Counted from the first letter of the stretch, positions 50,941 through 60,489 are shown. The stretch: 64,000 nt of DNA from Harryflintia acetispora (GCA_004340125.1 SLUK01000002.1:62001-126000), one strand, 5' to 3'. Notes: generated by a model not told the origin, from the sequence alone. A program made the numbers and translations.

Positions 50941-52544
50941 GCAAGTTCATTTTCGTGACCGGCGGCGTGGTGTCGGGGCTCGGGAAGGGGATCACGGCGG
51001 CCTCGCTCGGCCGGCTTTTGAAGGCGCGGGGGATCAAGGTGGCCGCCCAGAAGCTCGACCCGTATATCAATGTGGACCCGGGCACCATGAGCCCCTATCA
51101 GCACGGCGAGGTGTTCGTCACCGAGGACGGCGCGGAAACCGATCTGGACCTCGGGCATTACGAGCGCTTCATCGACGAGGACCTCAACCGTTTTTCCAAC
51201 CTGACCACCGGCAAGGTCTACTGGAACGTGCTGCAAAAGGAGCGCCGCGGCCAGTACCTCGGGGAGACGGTGCAGGTCATCCCGCACATCACGAACGAGA
51301 TCAAGAGCTTCATCTATTCTGTGGGGGAGAAGAGCGGCGCCGACGTGGTGATCACCGAGATCGGCGGTACCACCGGCGACATCGAGAGCCAGCCGTTTCT
51401 GGAGGCGATCCGCCAGGTCTCGCACGAGGCCGGACGGGAGAATTGCCTTTTCATCCACGTCACGCTGGTGCCCTACATCAAGAGCTCGGGCGAGCACAAG
51501 AGCAAGCCCACCCAGCACTCGGTCAAGGAGCTGCAATCCTTCGGGATCATGCCGGACATCATCGTGGCGCGCACCGACGAGCCGCTCGGGCAGAGCATAA
51601 AGGATAAGATCGCCCTTTTTTGCAATGTCTCGAAGGAGTGCGTGATCGAGAATATCACCCTGCCGGTGCTCTACCAGGCGCCCATCATGCTGGAGAGAGC
51701 CGGGCTGCCGCAGATCGTCTGCCGCAAGCTGGGCCTTGCCTGCGGGCCGGGGGATCTTTGCGAATGGGAGCAGATGCTCGGCCGGATCAAAGAGAGCACC
51801 CGCCCGGTGACCATCGCCCTGGTGGGCAAATATGTACAGCTCCACGACGCCTACCTCTCGGTGGCCGAGGCGCTGCGCCACGCTGGCTATGAAAACGGGG
51901 CGAACGTCTCGATCCGCTGGGTGGACAGCGAGCAGATCACCCCCGAAACGGCAAAGAGCCTGCTCTCGGGCTGCGGGGGGATCATCCTGCCCGGCGGGTT
52001 TGGCGAGAGGGGGATCGAGGGGATGATCGCCGCCGCCGAGTACGCCAGGACCCGCGAAATCCCCTATTTTGGCATCTGCCTTGGTATGCAGATCGCGGTG
52101 ATTGAATATGCTAGGAATGTGGCCGGGATTGTGGGGGCCCACTCCAGAGAGTTCGCCCCGGACAATGAAAACTGCGTGATCGACCTCATGCCCGACCAGA
52201 AGGGGAACCTCCCCAAGGGCGGCACCATGCGCCTGGGCAGCTACCCCTGCCTCGCTGCTGAGGGGAGCCGTCTGCAACAGATTTACGGCGGGCGGGAAAT
52301 CAATGAGCGCCACCGCCACCGGTATGAATTCAATAACGCGTTTCGCGACCGGCTCACCGCCGCCGGACTGCAGGTCTGCGGCGTCTCGCCAGACGGGCGG
52401 CTGGTCGAGGCGGTGGAGCTGCCCGGCCACCCCTTCTATATCGGCGTGCAATACCATCCCGAATTTAGGAGCCGCCCCAACCGGGCGCACCCGCTCTTCC
52501 GGGAATTTATCGCCGCCGCGCTGAAGGCGGGGAGCGAGGGCTAG
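50937..52544 (+). CDS. pyrG: CTP synthase
   Basis: 535 residues, normal length. Makes CTP from UTP with glutamine. N-terminal synthetase: FVTGGVVSGLGKGITAASLG, LDPYINVDPGTMSP. C-terminal amidotransferase: Cys381 in GICLGMQ and His in QYHPEF. The ATG overlaps the carB-dapF stop (ATGA). Confidence 0.97.
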   Translation: MSKFIFVTGGVVSGLGKGITAASLGRLLKARGIKVAAQKLDPYINVDPGTMSPYQHGEVFVTEDGAETDLDLGHYERFIDEDLNRFSNLTTGKVYWNVLQKERRGQYLGETVQVIPHITNEIKSFIYSVGEKSGADVVITEIGGTTGDIESQPFLEAIRQVSHEAGRENCLFIHVTLVPYIKSSGEHKSKPTQHSVKELQSFGIMPDIIVARTDEPLGQSIKDKIALFCNVSKECVIENITLPVLYQAPIMLERAGLPQIVCRKLGLACGPGDLCEWEQMLGRIKESTRPVTIALVGKYVQLHDAYLSVAEALRHAGYENGANVSIRWVDSEQITPETAKSLLSGCGGIILPGGFGERGIEGMIAAAEYARTREIPYFGICLGMQIAVIEYARNVAGIVGAHSREFAPDNENCVIDLMPDQKGNLPKGGTMRLGSYPCLAAEGSRLQQIYGGREINERHRHRYEFNNAFRDRLTAAGLQVCGVSPDGRLVEAVELPGHPFYIGVQYHPEFRSRPNRAHPLFREFIAAALKAGSEG

Positions 52545-52573
52545 CCGGGACGCCGCCGGAAAGGATGACAGCT

Positions 52574-53314
52574 ATGCGCGACTATAAGATCGAGCTGCAA
52601 AACCGCACCGAATTTATCCGGGACGTGCTGGCGAAGTCCGGCTGCCACGGGATCGTCTATGGCAACAGCGGCGGCAAGGACAGCACCCTGGTGGGCATCC
52701 TCTGCCGGAAGGCCTGCCGCAATGTGCTGGGGGTTATTATGCCCTGCTCGGTCAAACAGAACTTGCAAAGGGACCGCGAGGATGCTATCCTTTTAGCACG
52801 GCAGTTCGGCATAGAGACCATCACCGTCGATCTCGGCGCGGCCAAGGAGGCGCTGTGCGCGTCGGCGAGGCAGGGGCTCAACCTCTCGGATGCGGCCAAG
52901 CTCAACATCGCGCCCCGGCTGCGCATGACCATGCTCTACGCCATCGCGCAGAGCAAGAACTACCTGGTCGCCGGCACCACCAACCGAAGCGAGCGGCATA
53001 TCGGCTACTTCACCAAGTGGGGGGACGGCGCGTGCGATTTCAACCCGGTCAGCGATTTGACGGTGCGCGAGGTGTACGAGTTTCTGCGCCATCTCGGCGC
53101 GCCCGGGCGGATTATGGAAAAGGCGCCCTCGGCGGGCCTCTTTCAGGGGCAGCGGGACGAGGAGGAACTGGGCCTGAGCTACCGGGACCTGGACTCCTAC
53201 CTGCTGCAGGGGGAAGGGAGCCCCCAGGCGGTGGGGAAGATCGGACTTCTGCACCAGAGAAGCGAGCACAAACGGCGGCTGCCGATTGATTATCGGGGTC
53301 CCTCGCGGCCTTGA
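52574..53314 (+). CDS. nadE: NAD synthetase, ammonia-dependent type
   Basis: 246 residues. Amidates nicotinate adenine dinucleotide to NAD+. The PP-loop motif is GNSGGKDSTL; also GTTNRSERHIGYFTKWGDGA. No glutaminase domain, so it uses free ammonia or a partner amidotransferase. ATG 52574 has AAAGGA 8 nt upstream, better placed than ATG 52565. Confidence 0.92.
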   Translation: MRDYKIELQNRTEFIRDVLAKSGCHGIVYGNSGGKDSTLVGILCRKACRNVLGVIMPCSVKQNLQRDREDAILLARQFGIETITVDLGAAKEALCASARQGLNLSDAAKLNIAPRLRMTMLYAIAQSKNYLVAGTTNRSERHIGYFTKWGDGACDFNPVSDLTVREVYEFLRHLGAPGRIMEKAPSAGLFQGQRDEEELGLSYRDLDSYLLQGEGSPQAVGKIGLLHQRSEHKRRLPIDYRGPSRP

Positions 53315-53400
53315 TGAAGCAGACCATGTTTGAAAGGTCCGCTTTTAAGCTGACGAGCCGGTTTTTACAGCCGGCGCCCAAGAAAGGAATGGTTATAGTT

Positions 53401-55227
53401 ATGTGCGGGATTATCGGATTCGCGGGCAGACGGGATTGTGCCCAGCTGCTGTTGTCGGGGCTTTGCGCGCTGGAATACCGGGGCTACGACTCCGCCGGGA
53501 TAGCGGTGCAGTCGCAGGGAGACTTGCAGGTGCGCAAATCGACCGGGAGGCTCAAAAACCTGCAGGATATCGTCTCCCGCGCGCCGGTGAGCGGCAGCGT
53601 CGGGATCGGGCACACCCGCTGGGCGACCCACGGGCGCCCGAGCGAGGAGAACTGCCATCCCCATATCGGCCAGAAGGGCAGGATCGCGGTGGTCCACAAC
53701 GGGATCATCGAAAACTATGCCGCGCTCAAGCGCTCGCTGATGGAGCGCGGGGTACAGTTTTCCTCCCAGACCGACACCGAGGTCATCGCCCAGCTGCTGG
53801 AATATTACTACGAAACCGACCTGCTCACCACCCTTGGGAAGGTACTTCCCATGCTCGAGGGCTCCTATGCGCTGGGGATCCTGGACGTGTCCGATCCGGA
53901 CACCGTCTGGTGCGCGCGCCGCGGCAGCCCGCTGATCGTGGGGAAGGGGGAGGGGGAAAACTACCTCGCCTCCGATATTTCCGCCGTATTGGAATACACC
54001 CGGGATATCTACATCCTGGACGACGGCGAGATCGCGGCGCTGTCCGCCGGCGAAATCCGCTTCTACGGGCCGCAGGGGCAGGCGCTCGAGAAGGAGCCCA
54101 CCCCCATCTCCTGGAGCGCGGACGGCGCCAAGCGGGGCGGCTTTAGGCATTTCATGCTCAAAGAAATCTATGACCAGCCCCAGGCGATCGAGGATACCCT
54201 CAACCATTACATAGACGCGCAGACCCTCACCATCCGCCGCGAGAGCATGCCCTTTACCAAGGAGCAGGCGCAGCAGGTGGAGAACATCACCATTGTGGCC
54301 TGCGGCACGGCCTATCACGCGGGGATGGTCGGGCAGAACCTGCTCGAGCAGTTGGCGAGAGTGCGCACCCACGCGCAGATCGCCAGCGAGTATCGCTATC
54401 AGGATACCGTCTACAGCGCCAATGAAACGCTGATCGCGGTCAGCCAGTCGGGCGAGACGGCGGACACCATCGCGGCGGTGCGCAAGGCAAAGAACAACGG
54501 GCACCGGATCGTGGCGTTGAGCAACGTGCTGGGCAGCACGGTGGCCAGAGAGGCGCACGCGGTGATGTACACCCTGGCCGGGCCCGAAATCGCGGTGGCC
54601 TCGACCAAGGCCTACACCACCCAGGTCCTGCTCTTTGAGATATTGGCGCTGGATTTGGGCAACCTGCGCGGGCTGATCAGCGAGCGGGAGCTGCAGGACT
54701 GCCTGCGCGAGCTGCTGCGCCTGCCCGGGCAGGTGCGAAGCGTGCTCGAGCGGGCAGGGCAGGTGGAACACTTCGCCCACTCCATGCGCATGTGCCGGGA
54801 CGTCTTCTTCATCGGCCGCCAGCTTGACTACTGCACCAGCCTGGAGGCGGCCTTAAAGCTCAAGGAGATTTCCTACATCCACTCCGAGGCCTACGCCGCC
54901 GGCGAGCTCAAGCACGGCACCATCGCCCTGATCGACGAGACCACCCTGGTGGTGGCAACCGCCACCCAGGAGCGGATCTTCCTCAAGACCCTCTCGAACG
55001 TCGAGGAGGTCCGCGCGCGGGGTGCGAGCATACTGCTGATCACCGACAAGGAGATCCAGAACGAGGGGCAGTTCCAGGATATCTGGCCGGTGCCGGGGAT
55101 GCGGGACATCTATTCGCCCATCCCGGCCACCGTATATGTGCAGCTCTTCGCCTACTATATGGCGCTGCAGAAGGGCTGCGACATCGACAAGCCCCGCAAC
55201 CTGGCCAAGAGCGTGACGGTCGAATAG
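53401..55227 (+). CDS. glmS: Glucosamine-6-phosphate synthase
   Basis: 608 residues, normal length. Uses glutamine and fructose-6-phosphate to start amino-sugar synthesis for the cell wall. The N-terminal Cys nucleophile follows Met1 (MCGIIGFAG), which fixes the start at 53401 rather than further upstream. Also HTRWATHGRPSEENCHPH and two SIS isomerase domains ending PRNLAKSVTVE. RBS AAGGAATGG. The 86-nt gap upstream is too short for a glmS ribozyme and shows none. Confidence 0.97.
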   Translation: MCGIIGFAGRRDCAQLLLSGLCALEYRGYDSAGIAVQSQGDLQVRKSTGRLKNLQDIVSRAPVSGSVGIGHTRWATHGRPSEENCHPHIGQKGRIAVVHNGIIENYAALKRSLMERGVQFSSQTDTEVIAQLLEYYYETDLLTTLGKVLPMLEGSYALGILDVSDPDTVWCARRGSPLIVGKGEGENYLASDISAVLEYTRDIYILDDGEIAALSAGEIRFYGPQGQALEKEPTPISWSADGAKRGGFRHFMLKEIYDQPQAIEDTLNHYIDAQTLTIRRESMPFTKEQAQQVENITIVACGTAYHAGMVGQNLLEQLARVRTHAQIASEYRYQDTVYSANETLIAVSQSGETADTIAAVRKAKNNGHRIVALSNVLGSTVAREAHAVMYTLAGPEIAVASTKAYTTQVLLFEILALDLGNLRGLISERELQDCLRELLRLPGQVRSVLERAGQVEHFAHSMRMCRDVFFIGRQLDYCTSLEAALKLKEISYIHSEAYAAGELKHGTIALIDETTLVVATATQERIFLKTLSNVEEVRARGASILLITDKEIQNEGQFQDIWPVPGMRDIYSPIPATVYVQLFAYYMALQKGCDIDKPRNLAKSVTVE

Positions 55228-55260
55228 GCGGCATGTGCCAAAGGAAAAGGAATTAAAAAT

Positions 55261-56439
55261 ATGAAGATCAACGAAAACTATCTGCGGCTGGAGGAGAGCT
55301 ACCTCTTCGCCTCGATCGCTCATAAGCTCGCCGCCTGGAAGGAGGCCAATCCCCGGCGGGAGGTCATCCGCCTGGGGATCGGGGACGTGACCCTGCCGCT
55401 GGTGCCGGCGGTGACCGAGGCCATGCACAAGGCGGTGGACGAAATGGGCAGGCAGGAGACTTTTCACGGCTACGGCCCAGAGCAGGGCTATTCCTTCCTG
55501 CGCGAGGCGGTCTGCGGCTACTACGCCGCGCGCGGCACCATAATAGGTGAGGACGAAATCTTCGTCAGCGACGGGGCCAAGAGCGACCTTGGAAACATCC
55601 TCGACGTCCTCTCGCTTCAAAATACTGTGCTGATCCCCGACCCGGTCTACCCCGTCTACGTGGATACCAATGTCATGGCCGGGCGGGATATCCGGTATCT
55701 GAGCGCCAACAGGGAGAACGGCTTCCTGCCGCTGCCCGACCAGGCGCCGAGGGCGGATATCATCTACCTGTGCTCGCCCAACAACCCGACCGGGGCGGCC
55801 TACAGCAGGGAAGCGCTGCGGCGTTGGGTGGCATATGCGCAGGAGCACGGCGCGCTGATCCTCTACGACGCGGCCTATGAGGCGTTCGTCTGCGAAGAGG
55901 CGCTCGCGCGCAGCATCTATGAGATCGACGGGGCGCGGGAGTGCGCCATCGAATTTTGCTCCCTTTCCAAGACGGCGGGCTTCACCGGAACCCGCTGCGG
56001 CTATACGGTGGTGCCGAAATCCCTTTCCTTCGGCGGCCATGGGCTGCATGCGCTCTGGCTGAGAAGGCAGACCACCAAGTTTAACGGCGTGCCCTATATC
56101 GTCCAGCGGGGCGCGCAGGCGGTCTTTAGTCCCGAGGGGCAGCGCCAGACCCGAGCGAATCTCGACTATTACCGCGGCAACGCCGCGCTCCTCGCCGGGG
56201 CGCTGCAAGCGCGCGGGGTGTGGTATACCGGCGGGAAGAATTCCCCCTACATCTGGATGAAATGTCCGGATGGGATGAGCTCCTGGGAATTCTTCGACTA
56301 CCTGCTCGAGCGCGCCGGGATCGTCGGCACCCCCGGTTCCGGCTTCGGGCCGGGCGGCGAGGGGTATTTCCGCCTGACCGCCTTCGGGGACCGGGGGCGG
56401 ACGGAGAAAGCCGCCGGGCTGCTAAAAGAGATATTATAA
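55261..56439 (+). CDS. dapL: LL-diaminopimelate aminotransferase
   Basis: 392 residues. Converts tetrahydrodipicolinate directly to LL-diaminopimelate using glutamate as amino donor. Matches: INENYLRLEESYLFASIAHK, RLGIGDVTLPL, CSPNNPTGAAYSR and the PLP lysine K237 in SLSKTAGFTGTR. Its product is the substrate of the DapF part of carB-dapF four genes upstream. Last gene of the cluster, followed by a terminator. Confidence 0.96.
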   Translation: MKINENYLRLEESYLFASIAHKLAAWKEANPRREVIRLGIGDVTLPLVPAVTEAMHKAVDEMGRQETFHGYGPEQGYSFLREAVCGYYAARGTIIGEDEIFVSDGAKSDLGNILDVLSLQNTVLIPDPVYPVYVDTNVMAGRDIRYLSANRENGFLPLPDQAPRADIIYLCSPNNPTGAAYSREALRRWVAYAQEHGALILYDAAYEAFVCEEALARSIYEIDGARECAIEFCSLSKTAGFTGTRCGYTVVPKSLSFGGHGLHALWLRRQTTKFNGVPYIVQRGAQAVFSPEGQRQTRANLDYYRGNAALLAGALQARGVWYTGGKNSPYIWMKCPDGMSSWEFFDYLLERAGIVGTPGSGFGPGGEGYFRLTAFGDRGRTEKAAGLLKEIL

Positions 56440-56442
56440 TTT

Positions 56443-56476
56443 GAAAGCACCCGTTTTGGGTGCTTTCGTCTTTTGT
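56443..56476 (+). terminator. Terminator after dapL
   Basis: GAAAGCACCC pairs with GGGTGCTTTC around GTTTT, followed by GTCTTTTG. Confidence 0.85.
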
Positions 56477-56564
56477 TTCTCCATTGGTTGAAAGACAGAA
56501 AATAATCCTGTACAATGGGAAGCGGCAATAAATTCTGACGGATAAAATGAGGGAGGACGAGAGT

Positions 56565-56981
56565 TTGAGATTGGTCGTGATCGATGGCCAGGGCGGCGGG
56601 ATGGGCCGCAGTCTGATCGAGCAGGCACGCGCCGACTTTAAGGATTTGGAGATTATCGCGGTGGGGACCAATGCGCTGGCCACTGGCGCCATGCTGCGCG
56701 CGGGAGCCAACGCGGGGGCGACTGGGGAGAGCGCCGTGCTCTACAACTGCCGCCGGGCGGACGTTATCATGGGCCCCATCGGAATTGCGCTGCCCTACTC
56801 CATCCTGGGCGAGATTTCCCCCGCCATGGCCGAGGCGGTCTGCCTGAGCGAAGCGAAAAAAATTCTGCTTCCGGTCTCCAAGTGCAACGTCCGGATCGTG
56901 GGGATTATGGAAAAGCCGATGGCCAGGTATGTGGAGGATGCGATCGCACAGCTGCATGCGCTGCTGGAGAAAGCGGAATAA
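56565..56981 (+). CDS. DUF3842-like protein
   Basis: 138 residues. Opens MRLVVIDGQGGGMG, a Rossmann-like glycine-rich turn typical of the DUF3842 family of Clostridia, then VGTNALATGAMLRAGAN and a late VRIVGIMEKPMAR. Function unknown; nucleotide or cofactor binding is suggested by the fold. The TTG at 56565 with GGGAGG 8 nt upstream gives the family's usual start; an ATG 18 nt earlier lacks an RBS. A single gene with its own terminator. Confidence 0.75.
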   Translation: MRLVVIDGQGGGMGRSLIEQARADFKDLEIIAVGTNALATGAMLRAGANAGATGESAVLYNCRRADVIMGPIGIALPYSILGEISPAMAEAVCLSEAKKILLPVSKCNVRIVGIMEKPMARYVEDAIAQLHALLEKAE

Positions 56982-57043
56982 AACATATGGCCGTCCTGCG
57001 GGCCTGGCCGCTTTTGCTGCTTCGCCTGTGCCCAGCAGTAATA

Positions 57044-57078
57044 AAACTGCCCTCCCCAAAATGGGGAGGGCAGTTTGT
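57044..57078. terminator. Bidirectional terminator
   Basis: AAACTGCCCTCCCC pairs perfectly with GGGGAGGGCAGTTT around AAAAT. It lies between the DUF3842 gene (plus) and the BTAD regulator gene (minus). Confidence 0.75.
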
Positions 57079-57158
57079 GTAGGTTAGCGGGAATGTAAAA
57101 ACCCAAAACTCCCGCAACGCTTATTTTAGCATTCCCGGGTCATATCCCGGTAACAAAA

Positions 57159-58370
57159 TCACTCCACCGGGTCGAGCGGCTGCAGGGTGGTGTGGATTTT
57201 GACCGGCGCGCCCTTGTGTTCCTGCCAGAAGCGGCGGGTAATCCGGTCCATCACCATCTGGCCGTTTTCAAAGGTCAGCGCCGGCAGCATCAACACGTAT
57301 TGGGTCGTGCTGAAGCGGGAGACCACGTCCCCCCGGCGCAGGCTGGTGCGTATGGTGGAAAGCAGCTGGTCCATCACAGTGCCCAGCACCTTGGTTTCGG
57401 GGATGTTGCTGCGCAGGTCGGTCAGGGTGAACAGGGCGATGAAGATCGACTGGCCGGTGCGCGCGGCGGCGCGCGCCTCGAGGCGGTAGAGGTTCTTGAA
57501 CACCTCATAGTCGCAGTAAAAGGCGCTCTGCGCCTGGCTGTGCTCGCGCAGGTCCTCCTTGATGATGCCAAGGTCGGTCTCCACGCTGTTGACCGTTTTG
57601 AGGATTTCCCGGTATAAATCGCGCATGGCCTCGCTGGGCTTGACCCCCAGCTCGCGGTAGAACAGGTCGGTGACGTAGTTATAGTGCTCCAGCGCCGCGG
57701 ACTGCTTGTTCTGCCTGACCAGCGCATGGATGAGGCAGAGGTGCGCGCGCTCCTCAAAGGGGTCGATGGCGTTGGCCCGCTCGCAGATCATGCGCACGTC
57801 GTCGTACCGCTCGGAAAGCATGAGCAGCTCGCAGCATTCGTAGACGCATTTAAAATAGGCCGAGCGGTAATAGCTGCTCAGCGGAACCACCCACTCCTCA
57901 TAGCCCGAGGTCGGAAGGAAATCCCCCCTATAAAGCTGCAGCGCCTCGCGGTAGCGCGCGATCCGCTCCCCGGCGGGCTGCACGGGGTTGGCGGCCTCCT
58001 TGCAAAGACGCTCGAACTCCTCGGTGTCCACCACGCAGGGCAGGTCGTTGTTCCAGCGGTAGGCGCCGTGATAGAAGGTGATGATCTCCTTGGCATGGGG
58101 CAGGCCGTGGGAGGTAAAGGTAGAGCGGATCCGGTAGACCAGGTTTTTGAGCGCGTTGGCCGGGTTTTCGCTGTCGTCATTGGGCCAGAGCGCGGCGATC
58201 AGCTCCTCCTGGGAGATGGTCTTGTGGCGGAAGGCGATCAGGTATTCCAAAAGGTTCCAAAGCTGATGGGTGCGGCTGATGGTATCGCTGATCACCTTAT
58301 CTCCGACCGTCAGCTTGAACCCGCCGAGCATCTCGATATGAAAAACGGTTTCATTCTCCGCCTTTGTCAT
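57159..58370 (-). CDS. BTAD/SARP-type regulator with degenerate GGDEF-like domain
   Basis: 403 residues. An OmpR-like winged helix (about 10-105: FHIEMLGGFKLTVGDKVISD, ISQEELIAALWPND) is followed by a BTAD helical repeat domain (about 115-260). The C-terminus (about 275-400) reads like a cyclase fold: LRRGDVVSRFSTTQYVLMLP has STTQY where GGDEF is expected, so no cyclase activity is likely. It may sense a nucleotide or protein. ATG 58370 follows AAAGGATGG; upstream codons lack an RBS. Divergent from the sortase gene. Confidence 0.78.
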   Translation of the reverse strand: MTKAENETVFHIEMLGGFKLTVGDKVISDTISRTHQLWNLLEYLIAFRHKTISQEELIAALWPNDDSENPANALKNLVYRIRSTFTSHGLPHAKEIITFYHGAYRWNNDLPCVVDTEEFERLCKEAANPVQPAGERIARYREALQLYRGDFLPTSGYEEWVVPLSSYYRSAYFKCVYECCELLMLSERYDDVRMICERANAIDPFEERAHLCLIHALVRQNKQSAALEHYNYVTDLFYRELGVKPSEAMRDLYREILKTVNSVETDLGIIKEDLREHSQAQSAFYCDYEVFKNLYRLEARAAARTGQSIFIALFTLTDLRSNIPETKVLGTVMDQLLSTIRTSLRRGDVVSRFSTTQYVLMLPALTFENGQMVMDRITRRFWQEHKGAPVKIHTTLQPLDPVE

Positions 58371-58542
58371 AAAACCATCCTTTCCCTTGGCCGTGGCCTG
58401 TATAGCTTGCACACGCTTATATCTCAGTTTAGCACGTTTTTCACTTTGACGGAACCATAATTTTAATTTTTGTAATGTTTGATAAATTTTTGACAAAGTG
58501 GCCGCGTTTCTGAGCGGTTTGCACAGCGGATGAAAATAAGTT
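58371..58542. other. AT-rich divergent regulatory region
   Basis: Between the BTAD regulator and the sortase gene. It is clearly richer in A and T than its surroundings, with a TTGACA at about 58490 that has no good -10 partner. The BTAD regulator could bind here. Confidence 0.35.
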
Positions 58543-58571
58543 TTGCTTTTATGCTCACGGGAGATTATAAT
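58543..58571 (+). promoter_or_regulatory. Promoter of the sortase-pilus region
   Basis: TTGCTT (58543-58548), a 17-nt spacer and TATAAT (58566-58571). Confidence 0.7.
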
Positions 58572-58599
58572 AGAATATGACTACGAAGGGGGGCCGCCG

Positions 58600-59283
58600 G
58601 TGGGGAATCAAAAGCAACGCGCGAAAAAGCCTGATGCGATCCGCCTGCTGGGGCTGATCCTGGTCGTCGCGGGGATCGTGCTGATCGGCTATTACCTCTA
58701 CATACATTATGCCGGGCGGCTGCACAGCCGCCTAAATCTGGACCCCTCCCCGGCGCTGACGGTCCCTGCCGAGCCGGGCGAGCCGCCGCAGGAGGATGCG
58801 ATCCTTTACCCGACCGACCGGCTCTTTGTCACCGACGAGCGGGCGGCATACGGGGACGGGGAGATGACCCTTCGCATCCCGCGCCTGGGGCTGGATGCCC
58901 CGGTGCTCGCCGGCACCGGGCCCGAGGTGCTGCAGCGCGGCGTGGGGCTCTATGAATATGCCCAGCTGCCCGGGGAGGGGAACCGCAACGTCTCGATCGC
59001 CGGGCACCGGGACATCTACGGGGCCGAGTTTTACTATCTCGACCAGCTGCAGGAGGGGGACGCTTGCTACCTCGACTACGGCGGGCGGGAGTATACCTAT
59101 ATCTATCAGGATACCGCGATCGTCGAGCCGGACGATTGGGGGCCGGTCTACTGCCGGGAGTACGGCTGCCTGACCCTGACCTCCTGCGACCCGGTCGGCA
59201 CCTCCGAGCGGCGGATCGTGGTCACGGCGCGCCGGGTGGACAGCGCCCAAAAAGAGAAGGAAGCGGACGCGGCGCAGTCCTAG
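58600..59283 (+). CDS. Sortase, class D-like
   Basis: 227 residues. An N-terminal membrane anchor (about 17-40: LLGLILVVAGIVLIGYYLYI) precedes the sortase barrel. The catalytic residues are His136 (SIAGHRDIYG), Cys196 (LTLTSCDPVG) and an Arg at 204-205 (SERRIVV). It joins surface proteins to the wall or to each other at a sorting signal. No LPXTG-type substrate is evident in the window. GTG 58600 with GAAGGGGGG upstream. Confidence 0.88.
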   Translation: MGNQKQRAKKPDAIRLLGLILVVAGIVLIGYYLYIHYAGRLHSRLNLDPSPALTVPAEPGEPPQEDAILYPTDRLFVTDERAAYGDGEMTLRIPRLGLDAPVLAGTGPEVLQRGVGLYEYAQLPGEGNRNVSIAGHRDIYGAEFYYLDQLQEGDACYLDYGGREYTYIYQDTAIVEPDDWGPVYCREYGCLTLTSCDPVGTSERRIVVTARRVDSAQKEKEADAAQS

Positions 59284-59310
59284 TCCGGTTGGGGGAAAGG
59301 GGGAAGACGC

Positions 59311-60468
59311 ATGAGGAAAGGCCGGCTGTTTGGCGTGGCCCTGCTGATTCTATATCTTTTTGCCGGCTGCGCCTCCGCCTCTCCCGACGCAGGGGGGCAT
59401 GTCGAGGCCATCCAGTTGCCGCAGCCGCAGCAGGCGTCATCTTCGTCTTCCCCTTCGTCCGCTGCGCAGTCGGAAAGCCTTTCCCGGGAAATAGCGGAGC
59501 CTTCCGAACCGGAAGCGGCGGCCGCTTCGTCCTTGCCCGGTCCGGAGCCGGAAAGCCTTACCCGGGAAACAGCGGAGCCTTCCGAACCGGAAGCGGCGCT
59601 CGCCTGTCTGGCCGGGGTGCAGGAGGCCTCCTCCAATCAGGGAGGCGCCGCCCAGGTGCTGACCCCGACAGCGCCGGGGGACAAGACCTTTAGCGACCCC
59701 GGGGTGTCCATCGACTATTCCAACGCCGAGCAGGGTTACGTCATGGTCCAGTACAGCGGAAGCAATCCGAAGGTCAAGCTCCAGATGAGCGGGAGCAACC
59801 AGACCCTGTATACCTACACGCTGCGCAAGGGCCAGTTCGACGCCTTTCCGCTGACCTCGGGCAACGGGACCTACACTTTGAAAATTTATGAAAATGTCTC
59901 GGGCAGTCAGTACGCCCTGCTCGCCAGCCACAGCTTCGAGGTCCAGCTGCGCAGCGCTCTCTCGCCCTATCTTTACCCCAACCAGTACGTCAGCTTTACC
60001 TCCTCGAGCGCGGCGGTGGCGAAAGGAGCCCAGCTGGCCGAGGGAGCGAAGGACAATCTCGAAGTGGTGCAGAGGGTCTATAACTTTGTTACCGAAAACG
60101 TGGTATATGACGATGGCAAGGCGCAGAGCGCGGCCGCCGGCTCGCTGACCGGCTACCTGCCCAATGTGGACGACACCCTGCGCTCCGGCAAGGGGATCTG
60201 CTTCGACTACGCCGCCCTGATGACCGCCATGCTGCGCTCGCAGGGGATTCCCACCCGCCTGGAGGTGGGCTACGTCACGGGGGGGATTTACCACGCATGG
60301 ATCAGCATCTATCTGCAAAACGAGGGATGGGTCAACGGGATCATCCACTTCAACGGGAAAAAGTGGACTTTGATGGATCCCACCTTTGCGGCCAACAGCG
60401 GCGGCAGCGAGGAAGTCAAACAGTTTATCGGCAACGGAAGCAATTACAGCACCAAGTTTGTGTATTGA
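59311..60468 (+). CDS. Transglutaminase-like lipoprotein
   Basis: 385 residues. Lipobox AGC at about residue 20, then a low-complexity Ser/Glu/Pro/Ala linker with two copies of ES(L)xRExAEPSEPEAA. A beta domain (about 120-225) and a transglutaminase/protease-like domain follow: Cys297 (GKGICFDYAALM), His328 (YHAWISIY) and Asp356 (LMDPTF), a full catalytic triad. It may crosslink or trim surface proteins. It lies between sortase and pilus genes, so a role in surface assembly is likely. Confidence 0.82.
   Translation: MRKGRLFGVALLILYLFAGCASASPDAGGHVEAIQLPQPQQASSSSSPSSAAQSESLSREIAEPSEPEAAAASSLPGPEPESLTRETAEPSEPEAALACLAGVQEASSNQGGAAQVLTPTAPGDKTFSDPGVSIDYSNAEQGYVMVQYSGSNPKVKLQMSGSNQTLYTYTLRKGQFDAFPLTSGNGTYTLKIYENVSGSQYALLASHSFEVQLRSALSPYLYPNQYVSFTSSSAAVAKGAQLAEGAKDNLEVVQRVYNFVTENVVYDDGKAQSAAAGSLTGYLPNVDDTLRSGKGICFDYAALMTAMLRSQGIPTRLEVGYVTGGIYHAWISIYLQNEGWVNGIIHFNGKKWTLMDPTFAANSGGSEEVKQFIGNGSNYSTKFVY
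59472..59597 (+). repeat. 48-nt direct repeat in the transglutaminase linker
   Basis: Units at 59472-59519 and 59550-59597 differ at only two positions and are spaced 78 nt apart. They encode the repeated ES(L)SREIAEPSEPEAA-type linker. Confidence 0.85.
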
Positions 60469-60489
60469 GCATAAGGGAGGCGGGGACAA

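Noticed and set aside
53315..53400. Possible glmS ribozyme or other RNA upstream of glmS
   Set aside because: The gap is 86 nt and shows no ribozyme core, only a weak GCCGG hairpin.
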